Shown here piece by piece: positions 47,136-60,300 of a stretch of DNA of 64,000 bases. This DNA is from Siphonodentalium dalli (taxonomy: Eukaryota > Mollusca > Scaphopoda > Gadilida > Siphonodentaliidae). The stretch's first letter is position 1; each line of letters starts with the position of its first letter. Location: positions 201,744,181 to 201,808,180 of the forward strand of contig CP136067.1 in NCBI GenBank assembly GCA_032622095.1. The letters run 5' to 3'. A program made the position numbers and the translations under genes. The notes under the pieces are model-generated. The model was not told where the DNA came from and did not search any database. It saw nothing but the letters and a program-made list of their open reading frames with translations.

Positions 47136-50080
47136 CTTTCCGTGACAAATAATATAAAGAAAATAAAAGATGCCTTCGAAAAGTTTCGTTTCATGTGGAC
47201 TTGTCTGTTTAAAAACATGGATTGGACGACAAAATTACGTATAGCAACGCGTTAGTAAAGTTTGCACACAACAAATAATAATCAACGGAGATAATGTTTT
47301 TTGTATAACCCAAAAAACATATATATATTATCAAGACTTATCTTCGTGTCCTCCGTTAACAAGGGGAAAAAGTGAAAAGCGGTCTGGCCACAGAGCTTAT
47401 ATAGGGACATTTGGAGATGACGTCATCAGAGGTTACAGTTCACGAAACAGGATAAAATGTACCATAGAATTTTCGTACGGGTTTGTTAACCCTTCCTTGT
47501 TAATATTTTGGGGATATACCATATAGTTCAGTGGGCAAGATGACTTTGACGGAGATACGGAACATCAAAATACACAGGGCAAGGCTTATCGATCCAAACT
47601 GTGGAGTGTGTTTTCATTGTGTATTTCTCACATATACCCATGGTTATATATAAACAGGCTACGAGCATCTGACTGCAGGTCTGACTGCAGGTGTTACACA
47701 GATTTCAGATAACATATTTTAAATAGTTTTGCAAAAAAAAATGTAACTAAATGTTCTAATATATAGACGATCTCCAACAAGTTATGTTGGGATATATGAT
47801 TTTATGAAACGAGTTTGATAAACGAGTCATCGACGAGTTGTGAATCAAATTTATGAAACAAGTTTCATAAAATCCATAACGAGTATATCGCATGAAAAAG
47901 GTAAAGCTTCATACATTTTTAACAAATCATACTATTTAAAAGAAGCTGATTTATGCAAAATGCATACATGTCCGGCAACGACTGAGATACTTCACAGTCG
48001 AACAGTATTGCGCGCTCTCGCTGGCGACGAAAAATATAGTCCCCCAGTTTGCCTCTTTGTTTTTGTGGCTATTTTTGTTAGTGCAACGACGTTCGACAAG
48101 AATTTAACTTTAGTGAACAAAGCAATCATTTTGCAATGTCAGATGTTGGTGTCAAGCGCGGCTTTTCGAAATAGTAAAAAAACAATAGCCCAATAATTGT
48201 TTGAACATGATTGGCGTTAGATGTGGACATGTCAAAACTGCTCCGCACATATGTAGAGAACCGGAGCCACCGCAATTAAGTTGCAATGAATCAGAGTCCT
48301 CATTAGAGAACCGGAACCTTCATCAGACTTTCATTATAGAATTCTCCAACGCATGTTAACATAAACGTAAACACACAGTCAGCGTGTTTCCAGGTGTGTG
48401 AAGTCAGAATCCAGTTCCCAGTACCCAGTTCAAAACGGAGTCAAAACATTAGACTATCTCATTACGGTATATGGGGAGTTGGTGGGTTTAGTTTGTTTTC
48501 TTTTTGCAGTAATTCACCAGCATATGTCGGTGGGAGGGAGGTGCAGGAGTTGAGTTCTTGGTCATTGGCGGCTCCTCTACCCGAACCCCACATGAAATAA
48601 CTTATACCCCCCGAGAGGGACCGGGAGGGACGGATTTCGATTAGGATGTTGGATAGTACACACTAATTCAATTCTGGTATTGCCTATCGTTGTGTTTGTC
48701 AGTGAGGTGCACAATTGGTTTGCAATTCTATTTGGGTGCAAATGTCACTGCATCCTCTGTATATTCCCCAGGAGGGTCTGAGGAGGGGTACAGGAGAGGG
48801 CGGACAGGGGTACAAGAGGGGGTGGTTGGGGTTTCGGAAGCTGAATGTAAATCTGGGAGTGGACATCAAATCACATAGAAACACAATTCCATTGAAAAAA
48901 TTCACAAAATTTGGAGGAACCATGAAGAGCAATTACAGCTTTTACATATACGAAACAAGATGTCATTTGAAAGGATTATGTGGAAGTCTGCCAAAATGTC
49001 CAAGATATTCATAAAATAGCACCTTACATGACATGCTTCGTGTGTCACATGACAATACATTGTTCGCTTATTGTGGGAGAGTACATGTAGTTTTGGGTGG
49101 GGACAATTTTAAGCCCTCATATACACACTTACTGCGTGCTTGGTTGTCTCCTGACACATGGGAGTTGTCATGCAGCTGCGAGTCTTTATCAGCTGGATTA
49201 GCTTTGGTGGATAAATCCCTAAAGTTACGCAGTTGATTGGGATATAAATCCTCCTCATTCGTGGCTGCAAAAAAATAATAATTAATCATCATGTTCAGTA
49301 CACTGCAAATGATTTCATTTGGAAAAGAATCACATGAACCTCGAAAACATAACTACTGCATGTGAGTGTATATAATTCAACCAATGCTGGTCTATTAATA
49401 ATCTAATAGCATTTAACTCTGAACATTTGTACATGAGTTGAAATGCAAAACTATTAAACAAAGTCACAATTAACAATTTTTTAAGACCAACAAGGACCGT
49501 TACTTTCATAAACATGAAGGGACGAAAACCATAAGGGTAAATCTGGGCTACTACCATACCAGGGAAAACGAAATCCATAGTATGTGGGTAAATCTGGGCT
49601 ACTACCATACCAGGGATAACGAAATCCAATAATTCACGCCCAAATAAAATTACAATGTGAAATGTTCTTACCCTGGTGTAATCAGAATATCCTCGCGGTC
49701 TATCTACCATTACATTCTACAGCAGTGTAAGAGCCTTGCAATGTATTGCTTACTGCGAATACTAAGTTAGATATTGCTATTCATAACGAAATCCATAGTA
49801 TGTGGGTAAATCTGGGCGACAACCATACCAGGGACAATGAAATCCAATAATCCACGCCGGAGTAAAATTACAATGTGAAATGTCCTTACGGACAGAGGGT
49901 GTACCCTCAGTAACCAGAATCTCCTCGCAATCCTTTCCACATTGCTTGTTTACCGGCATACCAAAGGACATCCAAATTGGACTATGGATACTTGAGCTGT
50001 GTTGTGAAATGTTTTTTACGGAAGGACAGACAGAGGTCTCCACTATAAAACACCATATCCTCTCGGAGGGTCGTGGTCAT

Positions 50081-50330
50081 AACAAGAGCATCGCTGGGTC
50101 GTGGCTAAATACACCGGTTAGTAAATGTGAATGAGACCACATCACTGGGGCGTTGCTAAATACTCCGGTTAGCAAATGTGAATGAGACCACATTGTTGGG
50201 ACGTGGCTAAATACGCCGGTTAGTAAATGTGAATGAGACCACATTGTTGGGGCATGGCTAAATACGCCGGTTAGTAAATGTGAATGAGACCACATCGCTG
50301 GGGCGTGGCTAAATATGCCTGTAAGTTTAC
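50081..50330 (-). repeat. 51-bp minisatellite, about 4.7 units
   Basis: The unit contains GGCTAAATACGCCGGTTAGT and AAATGTGAATGAGACCACAT. Because 51 is a multiple of three, the minus strand is open across it as a 17-residue repeat (MWSHSHLLTGVFSHAPT). The first unit begins with the pearl-like head ACAAGAGCATCGCTGGG, so the array arose by amplification of that head. The second copy is at 59716-59966. Confidence 0.8.
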
Positions 50331-50542
50331 TTGTAAAATTATTATTAAATCAGGTGAATTCTAAGTTGAAAAAGGATTATAACTCATGTAAAAATAATTG
50401 GACAAAACCCATATTCGAACTTGACTTCCATTTTTGGCTGTTTACACAATAGAACCAATATGTTCAATTGGTGTACAAAATCATACACATATACTTCAAC
50501 AATCAAATTTAATGAGAATATAAGAATATGTTATATATAGAG

Positions 50543-50687
50543 GATCTCACATGAGTTTCTATTTTATACGGAATTTATCAACCGAGTTCACTAAATTCTA
50601 TTTGAGCCGAGGTTTACCGGGGCTCAAATAGAATTTAGAGGACGAGGTTGATAAATTACGTATAAAATAGGACGAGTGTGAGATACC
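50543..50687. repeat. Foldback (imperfect palindrome, about 145 bp)
   Basis: GATCTCACATGAGTTTCTAT ... TTATCAAC ... CTATTTGAGCC pairs with GGCTCAAATAG ... GTTGATAA ... GTGAGATAC. The copy at 60178-60300 has lost about 22 bases from the right arm between two AATT tetranucleotides. Confidence 0.8.
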
Positions 50688-51150
50688 TTTTATCACATGA
50701 TCAAATAAATCCGAAGCAACGCGAAATATTCATCGAAAACAACAATCATAAACTACCACAATCGCAAGTTATTTGAAGAACGCCGTGACGTCATCGCACG
50801 CATTGATATTAAACGTGTCTATTACCGATAATTATGAAACTGCTTTTATGGCCAAATTATGTGATAAAAAGAGATGTGTTGACAACTTGAACTAACTTTT
50901 ACTGATCTGAGTTCCATCATTAATGCTGCTCTGAGATCTATCACTATCCTGGTGGCCTCTGTCACAATCACCACCTAAAATGGAATAACTATCATGTTAT
51001 CTTTGAGATTTTAATTAGGATTTATTATGAACATTAGAACACCATTGGAAAGCCCTCCAGATTGTTTTCATTAACATGAGCCAATTCCCATTCCTATCAG
51101 TAAATAAATAGGCCGAACAATTAATAAATAGTACCACCATCAGCTAGTCT

Positions 51151-54100
51151 GAGATATCCGTGGCTTAATCTCGATGGCGTCAAAATAGATAGTGTGGTAT
51201 ATTTCGGAAGTCAATCTCGTGTAGCAAACAATATTTAAATGAATGAAAGTGTCAATGACACTGTAGCTCAACTTGGAACGAGCATAATTTCATGTGTTAC
51301 AGTCAATGAAGTGATTAGGAATGTGGAAAGTTGAAAGGAAGGCCTAGTTATGCAAAGAGTAAAATCCAAGATGGCCACTGGCAGCTATGTTTTTAGGCCG
51401 AATGACCCCAAAAAGACTCGTTCCCATTTACATGTCATTGTTAACATCCATCACAAATATCATGATGATCCGACAAAAGATACGACCGGTAGCCTGTGTC
51501 AAAGGATTTAGTCATGTAAAGAGTAAAAAATCCAAGATGGCTGCTGGCGAACATGTTTTTTGGCCGAACAACCCTAAAATTACTCGTTCCCATCTACATG
51601 TCAATATTAACATCCATGACTAATTTCATGATGATCAGACGAACAGTACGACCTGTAGCCCGTGCTAATAGATTGAATTTTTAAATCCAAGATGGCCACT
51701 GGCGGCCATGTTTTTTGCCGAATGACCCCAAAATGACTCGTTCCCATCTACATGTCAATGTCAACAGCCGTGACAAATTTCATAATGATCCGACCAAAGG
51801 TAGGACCTGTAGCCTGTGCCAAAGGATTTAGTCATACAAAGAGTAAAATCCAAGATGGGTGCTGGCGGCCATGTTTTTTAGCCGAACGATCCCAAAATGA
51901 CTCGTTCCCATCTACATGTCAATATTAATATCCATTACAAATTTCATGATGATCAGACGAGCAGTACGACCTGTAGACGTGCTAATGGATTTAGTCATGC
52001 AAAAAGTAAAATCCGAGATGGCTGCTGGCGGCTATGTTTTTTTGGCCGAATGACCCCAAAACAACACATTCCCATCTACATGTCATTGTTAACATCCATG
52101 AGAAATTTCATGAAGATCTGTCAAAAGCTACGACTTGTAGCCCGTGCCAAAGGATTTAGTCATGCAAAGAGTAAAATCCAAGATGGCTACTGGTGGCCAT
52201 GTTTTTTGGCCAAATGACCCCAAAATGACTCGTTCCCATCTACATCTCAATATTAACATCCATGACAAATTTCATGATGATCAGACAAACAGTATGGCCT
52301 GTAGCCCGTGCTAATGGATTGAATTTTGAAATCCAAGATGGCCACTGGCGGCCACGTTTTTTAGCCGAATGACCCCAAAATGACTCGTTCCCATCTACAT
52401 GTCAATGTGAATAGCCATGACAAATTTCATAATGATCCGACTGAAGGTACGACCTGTAGCCCATGCCAAAGGATTTAGTCATGCAAAGAGTAAAATCCAA
52501 GATGGCTGCTGGTGGCCATGTTTTTTGGTAAAGTTGAGCTAATAAAGTAATTGGTATCACCACTATTTGATATAGCAGTCATCAATAATATGCCGTCGCT
52601 TGTATGGTTTGTTGACAAGATGCATGATAGTAGCGCTTCAATTGATATCACAGGTTTAATTTTTTATACCCAATTTTCATCTGTAAAGTATCAGCATCAT
52701 TGTGTTTTGACTCCTGAGTGGTCAACAGGGTTTTGGATGGAATATGTGGGTCATAGAATAAACAAGAGTATCGCTAGGGTGTGGCAAAATACGCCCATGC
52801 TAATTTCAACAAAGGACCATAACTCCAGTGAAAATTGTGCGCACAACCCATGTTCAAACTTGTCCTGTGTTTTATACTAGTAAACCCACATACAAAATAT
52901 CATACCTTTCAGTTCAGACTTACAAAAGTTATTAAACCGGAAATGAAATAAGCTATCGGAGGAACGCTGAGAAGGACGCACAAAAAACTCATGCAATACA
53001 GATCACCTAATGATAAAATTTATTAATGTTGCTGCCAGGATAAATTGTGACAAATTGTAACAAAAAGATATAAAAATAAAAATGAAAGTGTCAATGACAC
53101 TGTAGCGAAACTTTGGGAAGAAGTTAAATTTGTGTGATGAGCAATGAATGGAAAGATTGAATTTTGACATCCAAGATGGCCACTGGCAGCCATGTTTTCT
53201 GTCCGAATGACCCCAAAATGACTCGTTCCCATCTACATTCCAATTTCAACAGCCATACCACAGTACTAAGTTCACAAAAATCCTTTTGTGCATTCCTCTT
53301 AGGTTGAATTTTACGACTGGTACCAGTACTTCAAAGCTCTCAAACATTTGAAAATTACCAACCTGACACCCCCCATAAAGTTAAAATTTCTGGCCAATTC
53401 GGTCCAACAGTTTAACCTGAAGTAGGAACATATGGACTGATGGTTTAAAAACATGCATGTTAGAAAATCAAACCAAACTACGAGAACAATTCTAACTTAT
53501 TTTTCGCGGTGAACATCTAATCTACAACTAATGTAGAATCAGGCATGAAATTTTAACTTTTGATCAAAGTAGGGGTTCAAATCTCCACCCCTCTACACTC
53601 CCTCCCCATTGCCTCAAACATTGCCCCCCACCCAGGCTATCTAGAAATCAATATTATTGTACATGTACCAGTACCAAACAGCATAGAGGAGAGTTAAATC
53701 TCTTATATCTGCCCTTATCTCTGAACAAATGTGAATCCTCATCTATGAGATCCATTCATCTAGTAATATCAATATACCCCCAATTTTTCTTTGAAAAAAA
53801 CAGGGTATGATTTCACCTGGATAAGTGGTGGTTAAGAAACTAATATTGGAACAGCTGAGTCTGTATTTAGTGTGTCGGACCTTTGCAGGTGAATTTAATG
53901 ACAGTATTCCGCAAGGTGGACTAACATCACCAAATTCACCCTCTGGGGACCTCATTTCCTAAAAATGACCCCATTTGAACAAATATAACATCCTCAATCT
54001 GATTAGGCCTCAATGGCCAATAAAAACCAAGGAACAGATTGAAGTCCTACAGTTGAAGTTGGTGATATACGCCCATTGAGCACCTCAATTATGCATTTTA

Positions 54101-56821
54101 TCTTCTGCAAATTAGGGGGACATTGAAACTGAACAGGTGGAAAAAAGTGACTAAAACAAACTGTCAATTTGATACTTAGGATACTTCCCAGAAGATGAGG
54201 CCTAAGCAGAATTAGGTCCATGGAGGGTGTATTTGGTCATGCTAGCATGCTCTATGGGGTAGCAACACTAAATTCACCATCTGGGGACCTCACTCTGTAA
54301 ATGTCAGACACACTATTTCCAGACTTGAAGAAATCTAAGCCATTCACAATACCATTGAATGTCAGGGAAACCTATCAGTCATCACATAACCTTGGAAGCA
54401 CCAGTTTGTTTTTAAATTGCTACAGATATGTTTAATCCCAAATACATGCAAGTGAAAAGTGGATCACCATCAAATTGGACATAGAATAGGAGTATGATCA
54501 AATCAAAAACATCAGAAAACCATATGATGTGTGGAGAGGGTTAATCATTTTCAATGACATCATATGATGTAACTAAGAGTCTTATAGAGTGTACATTAAT
54601 TAATGCCATGGACATGTTTCAACAGGGAGTTTAACTTAATATTGCACAGAAAGCAGAACTGGTATAAAGATTCATCAATCACAGTTTGACAGACGATAAA
54701 CAGGTCTGCCAGGCACCAGTGGTTAGCATATCAGGTGTCCATATATATAAATTGTCTCATTCCAATAACACAGTGCTCATTTTCTCTTAAAACTTTAATA
54801 GTGCATGGCATACAGATATGAATTATAAAGGGCCATAACTCTGTTAAAATATATTGGATCAAACCCATATTCGAACTTGATCTGTATTTAGGGATTAGAA
54901 ATTCATATACCAAATTTGGTGTTGATCAGATGAAAAATGTTTGAGTCATCCTGGCTTGAATGAATACTATTTAAGAACAAGAGTGGAAAGGGTTAACTAA
55001 ACATTACCAAAATCTATACAGATGAAGAACGTGCTAAGAAAGACCTAGGTAAGAAATATGAGGCAGATCAGAAAAAAATTGTTTGACTTAGATGCATCAG
55101 ATAGCATTTGTGTGCAGAGTTAATTATTTTCTAAACCGATCAACCAATTGATACCAAAAACTATACAGGTGAGGGGTGTGTCAACATAAACCTACATATC
55201 AAATATGAACACAATCGGACAAAAAACACTTTGGTTATAGCATCAGATAGCACATGCCCATGTGTGGATGCAAAGTGTTAATAATTTCTAAACCGATCAA
55301 CCGATCGATACTAAAAACTATACAGGTGAGCGGTGTGTCATCGTAAATATGCACATGAAATTTGAACATGATCCGATAAAAAATACTCGAGTAATAGAAT
55401 CGGATAGCAAGTGTCTACGGACAGATGGACAGACAGACGGACGGATGAACGACGGATGATTGATCCGGACGTCGGCATTATGTGTACCATACATGGTATG
55501 GGTACACATAAAAACAACATCCTTTTATGTGATAGGTTTGTATAATATGTATAATTTTTACAGTGTACCTTATTTTCACATAGTTGTGTAATAGCTTAAT
55601 ACACACTATGATGTGTAGCTCATGAAACAAAGAACACATTTTTTTTTTTAATGTTTGCATTACTATTTTTAAAAACACAGGAAAAACATCTGCGGTAAAA
55701 TGCAAGTAGCCTGTTTATATATAACTATGGGTATATGCCAGATATAACCGTACAAAAACAACGTCGTACTTTGGACCGTGTATTTATCTATTGTGTGTCT
55801 GTGGTTGTCCGTAACCCGATGCCCGGTGTTATTGCTTTGAAAGGTAATCATGTTCGACTGGTCTTGTTAGATTGGTAATGAGATTAGCGGTTTCTATGTC
55901 TTGTCTGGTCATATTTACTGTTTGAAATTTGTCTGAAACAGACGCACTTCTTATATTAGAATTTACGCAACAGGAGCGTAGAGAAATCGCATGTCGAGTT
56001 GGTTTAAGGGTTTTTAGTTTTGTGGTTATGAGAGTTCATTTCCCCCTGATATCTGCTTCATATGTGGTCTTCTCCTTTAAAATATCGATATGATTTCAAA
56101 CAGGGGATATCCCCGACGTAGGGGCTATACAATTCCCCTGACAGGGGTGTCTATCCCTCCCCGACAGTGGTGTGGATGTAGCCCCCCCCCCCCCCCCCCC
56201 AAACTGTAGTCAAACCTAATGCAACATTAATTGGAAAATTCAAACCAAAATTAGGTTGAAATTGTTCTCGTAGTTTGATTTTCCAACAATTTCTTAGTGA
56301 CAAACTTGTTGTTTTTAGACCAACATTTGTATATTTCCCTTTTCATTTGCAAAAATTCTGGACTGAAATGGCCATCAGTCAGAGACGTGGTGACAGGGGG
56401 GTTTTGGGGGGGGGGGGGTCTCACCCCCAACTTTGGTCAAAATTTTAAACAGTTGGAAATATCATACCTGCCAAAACTTTAGTTGGAAATTTAACACCAA
56501 CAATAGTTTGAAAATGTTCTTGTAGTCTGATTTTCAAACAATTTATTGGGGGGGAATTAATTGTTTTTGGACCACTATTTGTATATTTTCCTATTTTGGT
56601 CCAATTTTTTTTACTGAAATGGTCTACCTTGGGGAGGGTGACAGGTTGGAAATTTCCAACACTTGGAAAGCTTGTGTCCTGGTCCCTCCCCGGTGGCCAG
56701 TTAATTTAAGAAAACAATATTGTCATACATTTGGTCAACATTGTCATTGGAATTGTCGTCAGTTGGAAATTTTCTAACCTAAGTGGGGGTGTCAGGTTTG
56801 AAATTTCCAACTCTAGGAAAG

Positions 56822-56873
<52 letters not shown>

Positions 56874-57214
56874 AAACTGAATTACGCAAACTTGTGAGTT
56901 TGGTGTGGTTCAATGGGGTGGGGTGCAGTTGGAAATTCCAAGGTGCAGACCACTCCAACGAAAACCACCCAGCCATGTCCCGAGTGCCAAATATCCCAAA
57001 ATCAACCATGCAGGGGTGCCCCTCGCGACTTAGTTTCTGCTTTCGGCATAGGCCTGTTTGTTTTCTATCCGAGAATACACTGAACCGGTGGCAATATATT
57101 GACCATACTCTTAATGAAAAGGCTTCCTTGGTAATCAGACGGTAACGTCGTGCTGCGAGGAAGACGATAATTGTTTTGTAGAAATGATACGGAAGACCGA
57201 TTGTCAAAAAATGG
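51151..57214 (+). repeat. Segmental duplication block P, copy 1
   Basis: Contains a short 164-bp array (51330-52560, eight units; its end is deleted directly into GTAAAGTTGAGCTAATAAAG), the repeat junction 52548-53270, repeat R (53270-55510) and an uninterrupted T element (55690-57332, which runs into Q2). It is the empty-site reference for the Helitron of copy 0. Confidence 0.9.
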
Positions 57215-57332
57215 AACATCAAAATACACAGGGCAAGGCTTATCGATCCAAACTGTGTAGTGTGTTTTCATTGTGTATTTCTCGCATATACCCATGGTTA
57301 TATATAAACAGGCTACGAGCATCTGACTGCAG
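55690..57332. mobile_element. TIR element T, copy 1 (1643 bp, uninterrupted)
   Basis: TIRs of about 47 bp start CTGCGGTAAAATGCAAGTAG and, inverted, CTGCAGTCAGATGCTCGTAG, both continuing GCCTGTTTATATATAAC. The related sequence at about 1283-1300 lacks the element (AAAACATCTGGTGTTACACA is continuous there). A 47-base G run at 56823-56869 replaces about 40 bases present in copy 0 (40332-40374). Confidence 0.85.
56823..56869 (+). repeat. 47-base G homopolymer
   Basis: Uninterrupted G run. In P0 the corresponding position carries ordinary AT-rich sequence (GCTTTAGGCTAGTTTATATG and following), so the run arose or was mis-assembled after duplication. Confidence 0.9.
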
Positions 57333-60300
57333 GTGTTACACAGATTTCAGATAACATATTTTAAATAGTTTTGCAAAAAAAAATGTAACTAAATGTTCTA
57401 ATATATAGACGATCTCCAACAAGTTATGTTGGGATATATGATTTTATGAAACGAGTTTGATAAACGAGTCATCGACGAGTTGTGAATCAAATTTATGAAA
57501 CAAGTTTCATAAAATCCATAACGAAATGAAAAAGGTAAAGCTTCATACATTTTTAACAAATCATACTATTTAAAAGAAGCTGATTTATGCAAAATGCATA
57601 CATGTCCGGCGACGACTGAGATGCTTCACAGTCGAACAGTATTGCGCGCTCTCGCTGGCGACGAAAAATATAGTCCCCCAGTTTGCCTCTTTGTTTTTGT
57701 GGCTATTTTTGTTAGTGCAACGACGTTCGACAAGAATTTAACTTTAGTGAACAAAGCAATCATTTTGCAATGTCTGATGTTGGTGTCAAGCGCGGCTTTT
57801 CGAAATAGTAAAAAAACAATAGCCCAATAATTGTTTGAACATGATTGGCGTTAGATGTGGACATGTAAAAACTGCTCCGGACATATGTAGAGAACCGGAG
57901 CCACCGCAATTAAGTTGCAATGAATCAGTCCTCATTAAAGAACCGGAACCTTCATCAGACTTTCATTATAGAATTCTCCAACGCATGTTAACATAAACGT
58001 AAACACAGTCAGCGTGTTTCCAGGTGTGTGAAGTCAGAATCCAGTTCCCAGTACCCAGTTCAAAACGGAGTCAAAACATTAGACTATCTCATTACGGTAT
58101 ATGGGGAGTTGGTGGGTTTAGTTTGTTTTCTTTTTGCAGTAATTCACCAGCATATGTCGGTGGGAGGGAGGTGCAGGAGTTGAGTTCTTGGTCATTGGCG
58201 GCTCCTCTACCCGAACCCCACATGAAATAACTTATACCCCCCGAGAGGGACCGGGAGGGACGGATTTCGATTAGGATGTTGGATAGTACACACTAATTCA
58301 ATTCTGGTATTGCCTGTCGTTGTGTTTGTCAGTGAGGTGCACAATTGGTTTGCAATTCTATTTGGGTGCAAATGTCACTGCATCCTCTGTATATTCCCCA
58401 GGAGGGTCTGAGGAGGGGTACAGGAGAGGGCGGACAGGGGTACAAGAGGGGGTGGTTGGGGTTTCGGAAGCTGAATGTAAATCTGGGAGTGGACATCAAA
58501 TCACATAGAAACACAATTCCATTGAAAAAATTCACAAAATTTGGAGGAACCATGAAGAGCAATTACAGCTTTTACATATACGAAACAAGATGTCATTTGA
58601 AAGGATTATGTGGAAGTCTGCCAAAATGTCCAAGATATTCATAAAATAGCACCTTACATGACATGCTTCGTGTGTCACATGACAATACATTGTTCGCTTA
58701 TTGTGGGAGAGTACATGTAGTTTTGGGTGGGGACAATTTTAAGCCCTCATATACACACTTACTGCGTGCTTGGTTGTCTCCTGACACATGGGAGTTGTCA
58801 TGCAGCTGCGAGTCTTTATCAGCTGGATTAGCTTTGGTGGATAAATCCCTAAAGTTACGCAGTTGATTGGGATATAAATCCTCCTCATTCGTGGCTGCAA
58901 AAAAATAATAATTAATCATCATGTTCAGTACACTGCAAATGATTTCATTTGGAAAAGAATCACATGAACCTCGAAAACATAACTACTGCATGTGAGTGTA
59001 TATAATTCAACCAATGCTGGTCTATTAATAATCTAATAGCATTTAACTCTGAACATTTGTACATGAGTTGAAATGCAAAACTATTAAACAAAGTCACAAT
59101 TAACAATTTTTTAAGACCAACAAGGACCGTTACTTTCATAAACATGAAGGGACGAAAACCATAAGGGTAAATCTGGGCTACTACCATACCAGGGAAAACG
59201 AAATCCATAGTATGTGGGTAAATCTGGGCTACTACCATACCAGGGATAACGAAATCCAATAATTCACGCCCAAATAAAATTACAATGTGAAATGTTCTTA
59301 CCCTGGTGTAATCAGAATATCCTCGCGGTCTATCTACCATTACATTCTACAGCAGTGTAAGAGCCTTGCAATGTAATGCTTACTGCGAATACTAAGTTAG
59401 ATATTGCTATTCATAACGAAATCCAATAATCCATAGTATGTGGGTAAATCTGGGCGACAACCATACCAGGGACAATGAAATCCAATAATCCACGCCTGAG
59501 TAAAATTACAATGTGAAATGTCCTTACGGACAGAGGGTGTACCCTCAGTAACCAGAATCTCCTTGCAATCCTTTCCACATTGCTTACCGGCATACCAAAG
59601 GACATCCAAATTGGACTATGGATACTTGAGCTGTGTTTGGAAATGTTTTTTTACGGAAGGACGGACAGAGGTCTCCACTATAAAACACCATATCCTCACG
59701 GAGGGTCGTGGTCATAACAAGAGCATCGCTGGGTCGTGGCTAAATACACTGGTTAGTAAATGTGAATAAGACCACATCGTTGGGGCGTTGCTAAATACTC
59801 CGGTTAGTAAATGTGAATGAGACCACATTGTTGGGGCGTGGCTAAATACGCCAGTTAGTAAATGTGAATGAGACCACATCGTTGGGGCGTGGCTAAATAC
59901 TCCGGTTAGTAAATGTGAATGAGACCACATCGCTGGGGCGTGGCTAAATATGCCTGTAAGTTTACTTGTAAAATAATTATTAAATCAGGTAAATTCTAAG
60001 TTGAAAAAGGATTATAACTCATGTAAAAATAATTGGACAAAACCCATATTCGAACTTGACTTCCATTTTTGGCTGTTTACACAATAGAACCAATATGTTC
60101 AATTGGTGTACAAAAATCATACACATATACTTCAACAATCAAATTTAATGAGAATGTAAGAATATGTTATATATAGAGGATCTCACATGAGTTTCTATTT
60201 TATACGGAACTTATCAACCGAGTTCACTAAATTCGATTTGAGCCGAGGTTTACCGAGGCTCAAATAGAATTACGTATAAAATAGGACGAGTGTGAGATAC

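Larger units (their letters stand above)
40706..47559. mobile_element. Insertion X, about 6.85 kb, bounded by inverted repeats
   Basis: The left arm 40706-40854 and right arm 47363-47538 are inverted copies (the right arm has about 27 extra bases). GATACGGAA occurs at both outer edges and may be a target duplication, but the paralogous junction at 57187-57216 is not a simple empty site, so ends are provisional. A further piece related to the arm end lies at 40960-41010. No transposase, polymerase or capsid-like protein is recognised inside. Confidence 0.65.
38372..47690. mobile_element. TIR element T, copy 0 (split by a Helitron and by X)
   Basis: The left end CTGCGGTCAGATGCACGCAG, continuing GCCTGTTTATATATAAC, is repeated inverted at the right end (GTTATATATAAACAGGC ... 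CTGACTGCAG, about 47643-47690). The uninterrupted form is at 55690-57332. The interior (39204-40700) has two degenerate tandem units of about 240 bp rich in GTTGGAAAT and TTTCAAAC motifs. There is no transposase. Confidence 0.8.
47561..51150 (+). repeat. Segmental duplication block Q, copy 1
   Basis: Matches 57215-60764 with only scattered differences. It holds the right end of T, the block related to 1.3-3.5 kb (47692-48935), a 50-bp unit repeat (GTAAATCTGGGCTACTACC near 49538, 49590 and 49806), a 51-bp minisatellite (50081-50330) and a foldback (50543-50687). Open frames of 60-126 codons are duplicated with it, but none is recognised. Confidence 0.9.

Noticed and set aside
49330-49710. 126-codon minus-strand frame, duplicated at 58960-59340
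   Set aside because: It spans a 50-bp tandem repeat giving a repeated VIPGMVVAQIYPH-like peptide; no recognised protein and no splice or promoter context.
56779-57222. 147-codon minus-strand frame with a poly-proline tract
   Set aside because: The proline run is the 47-base G homopolymer read backwards; the P0 copy lacks it.
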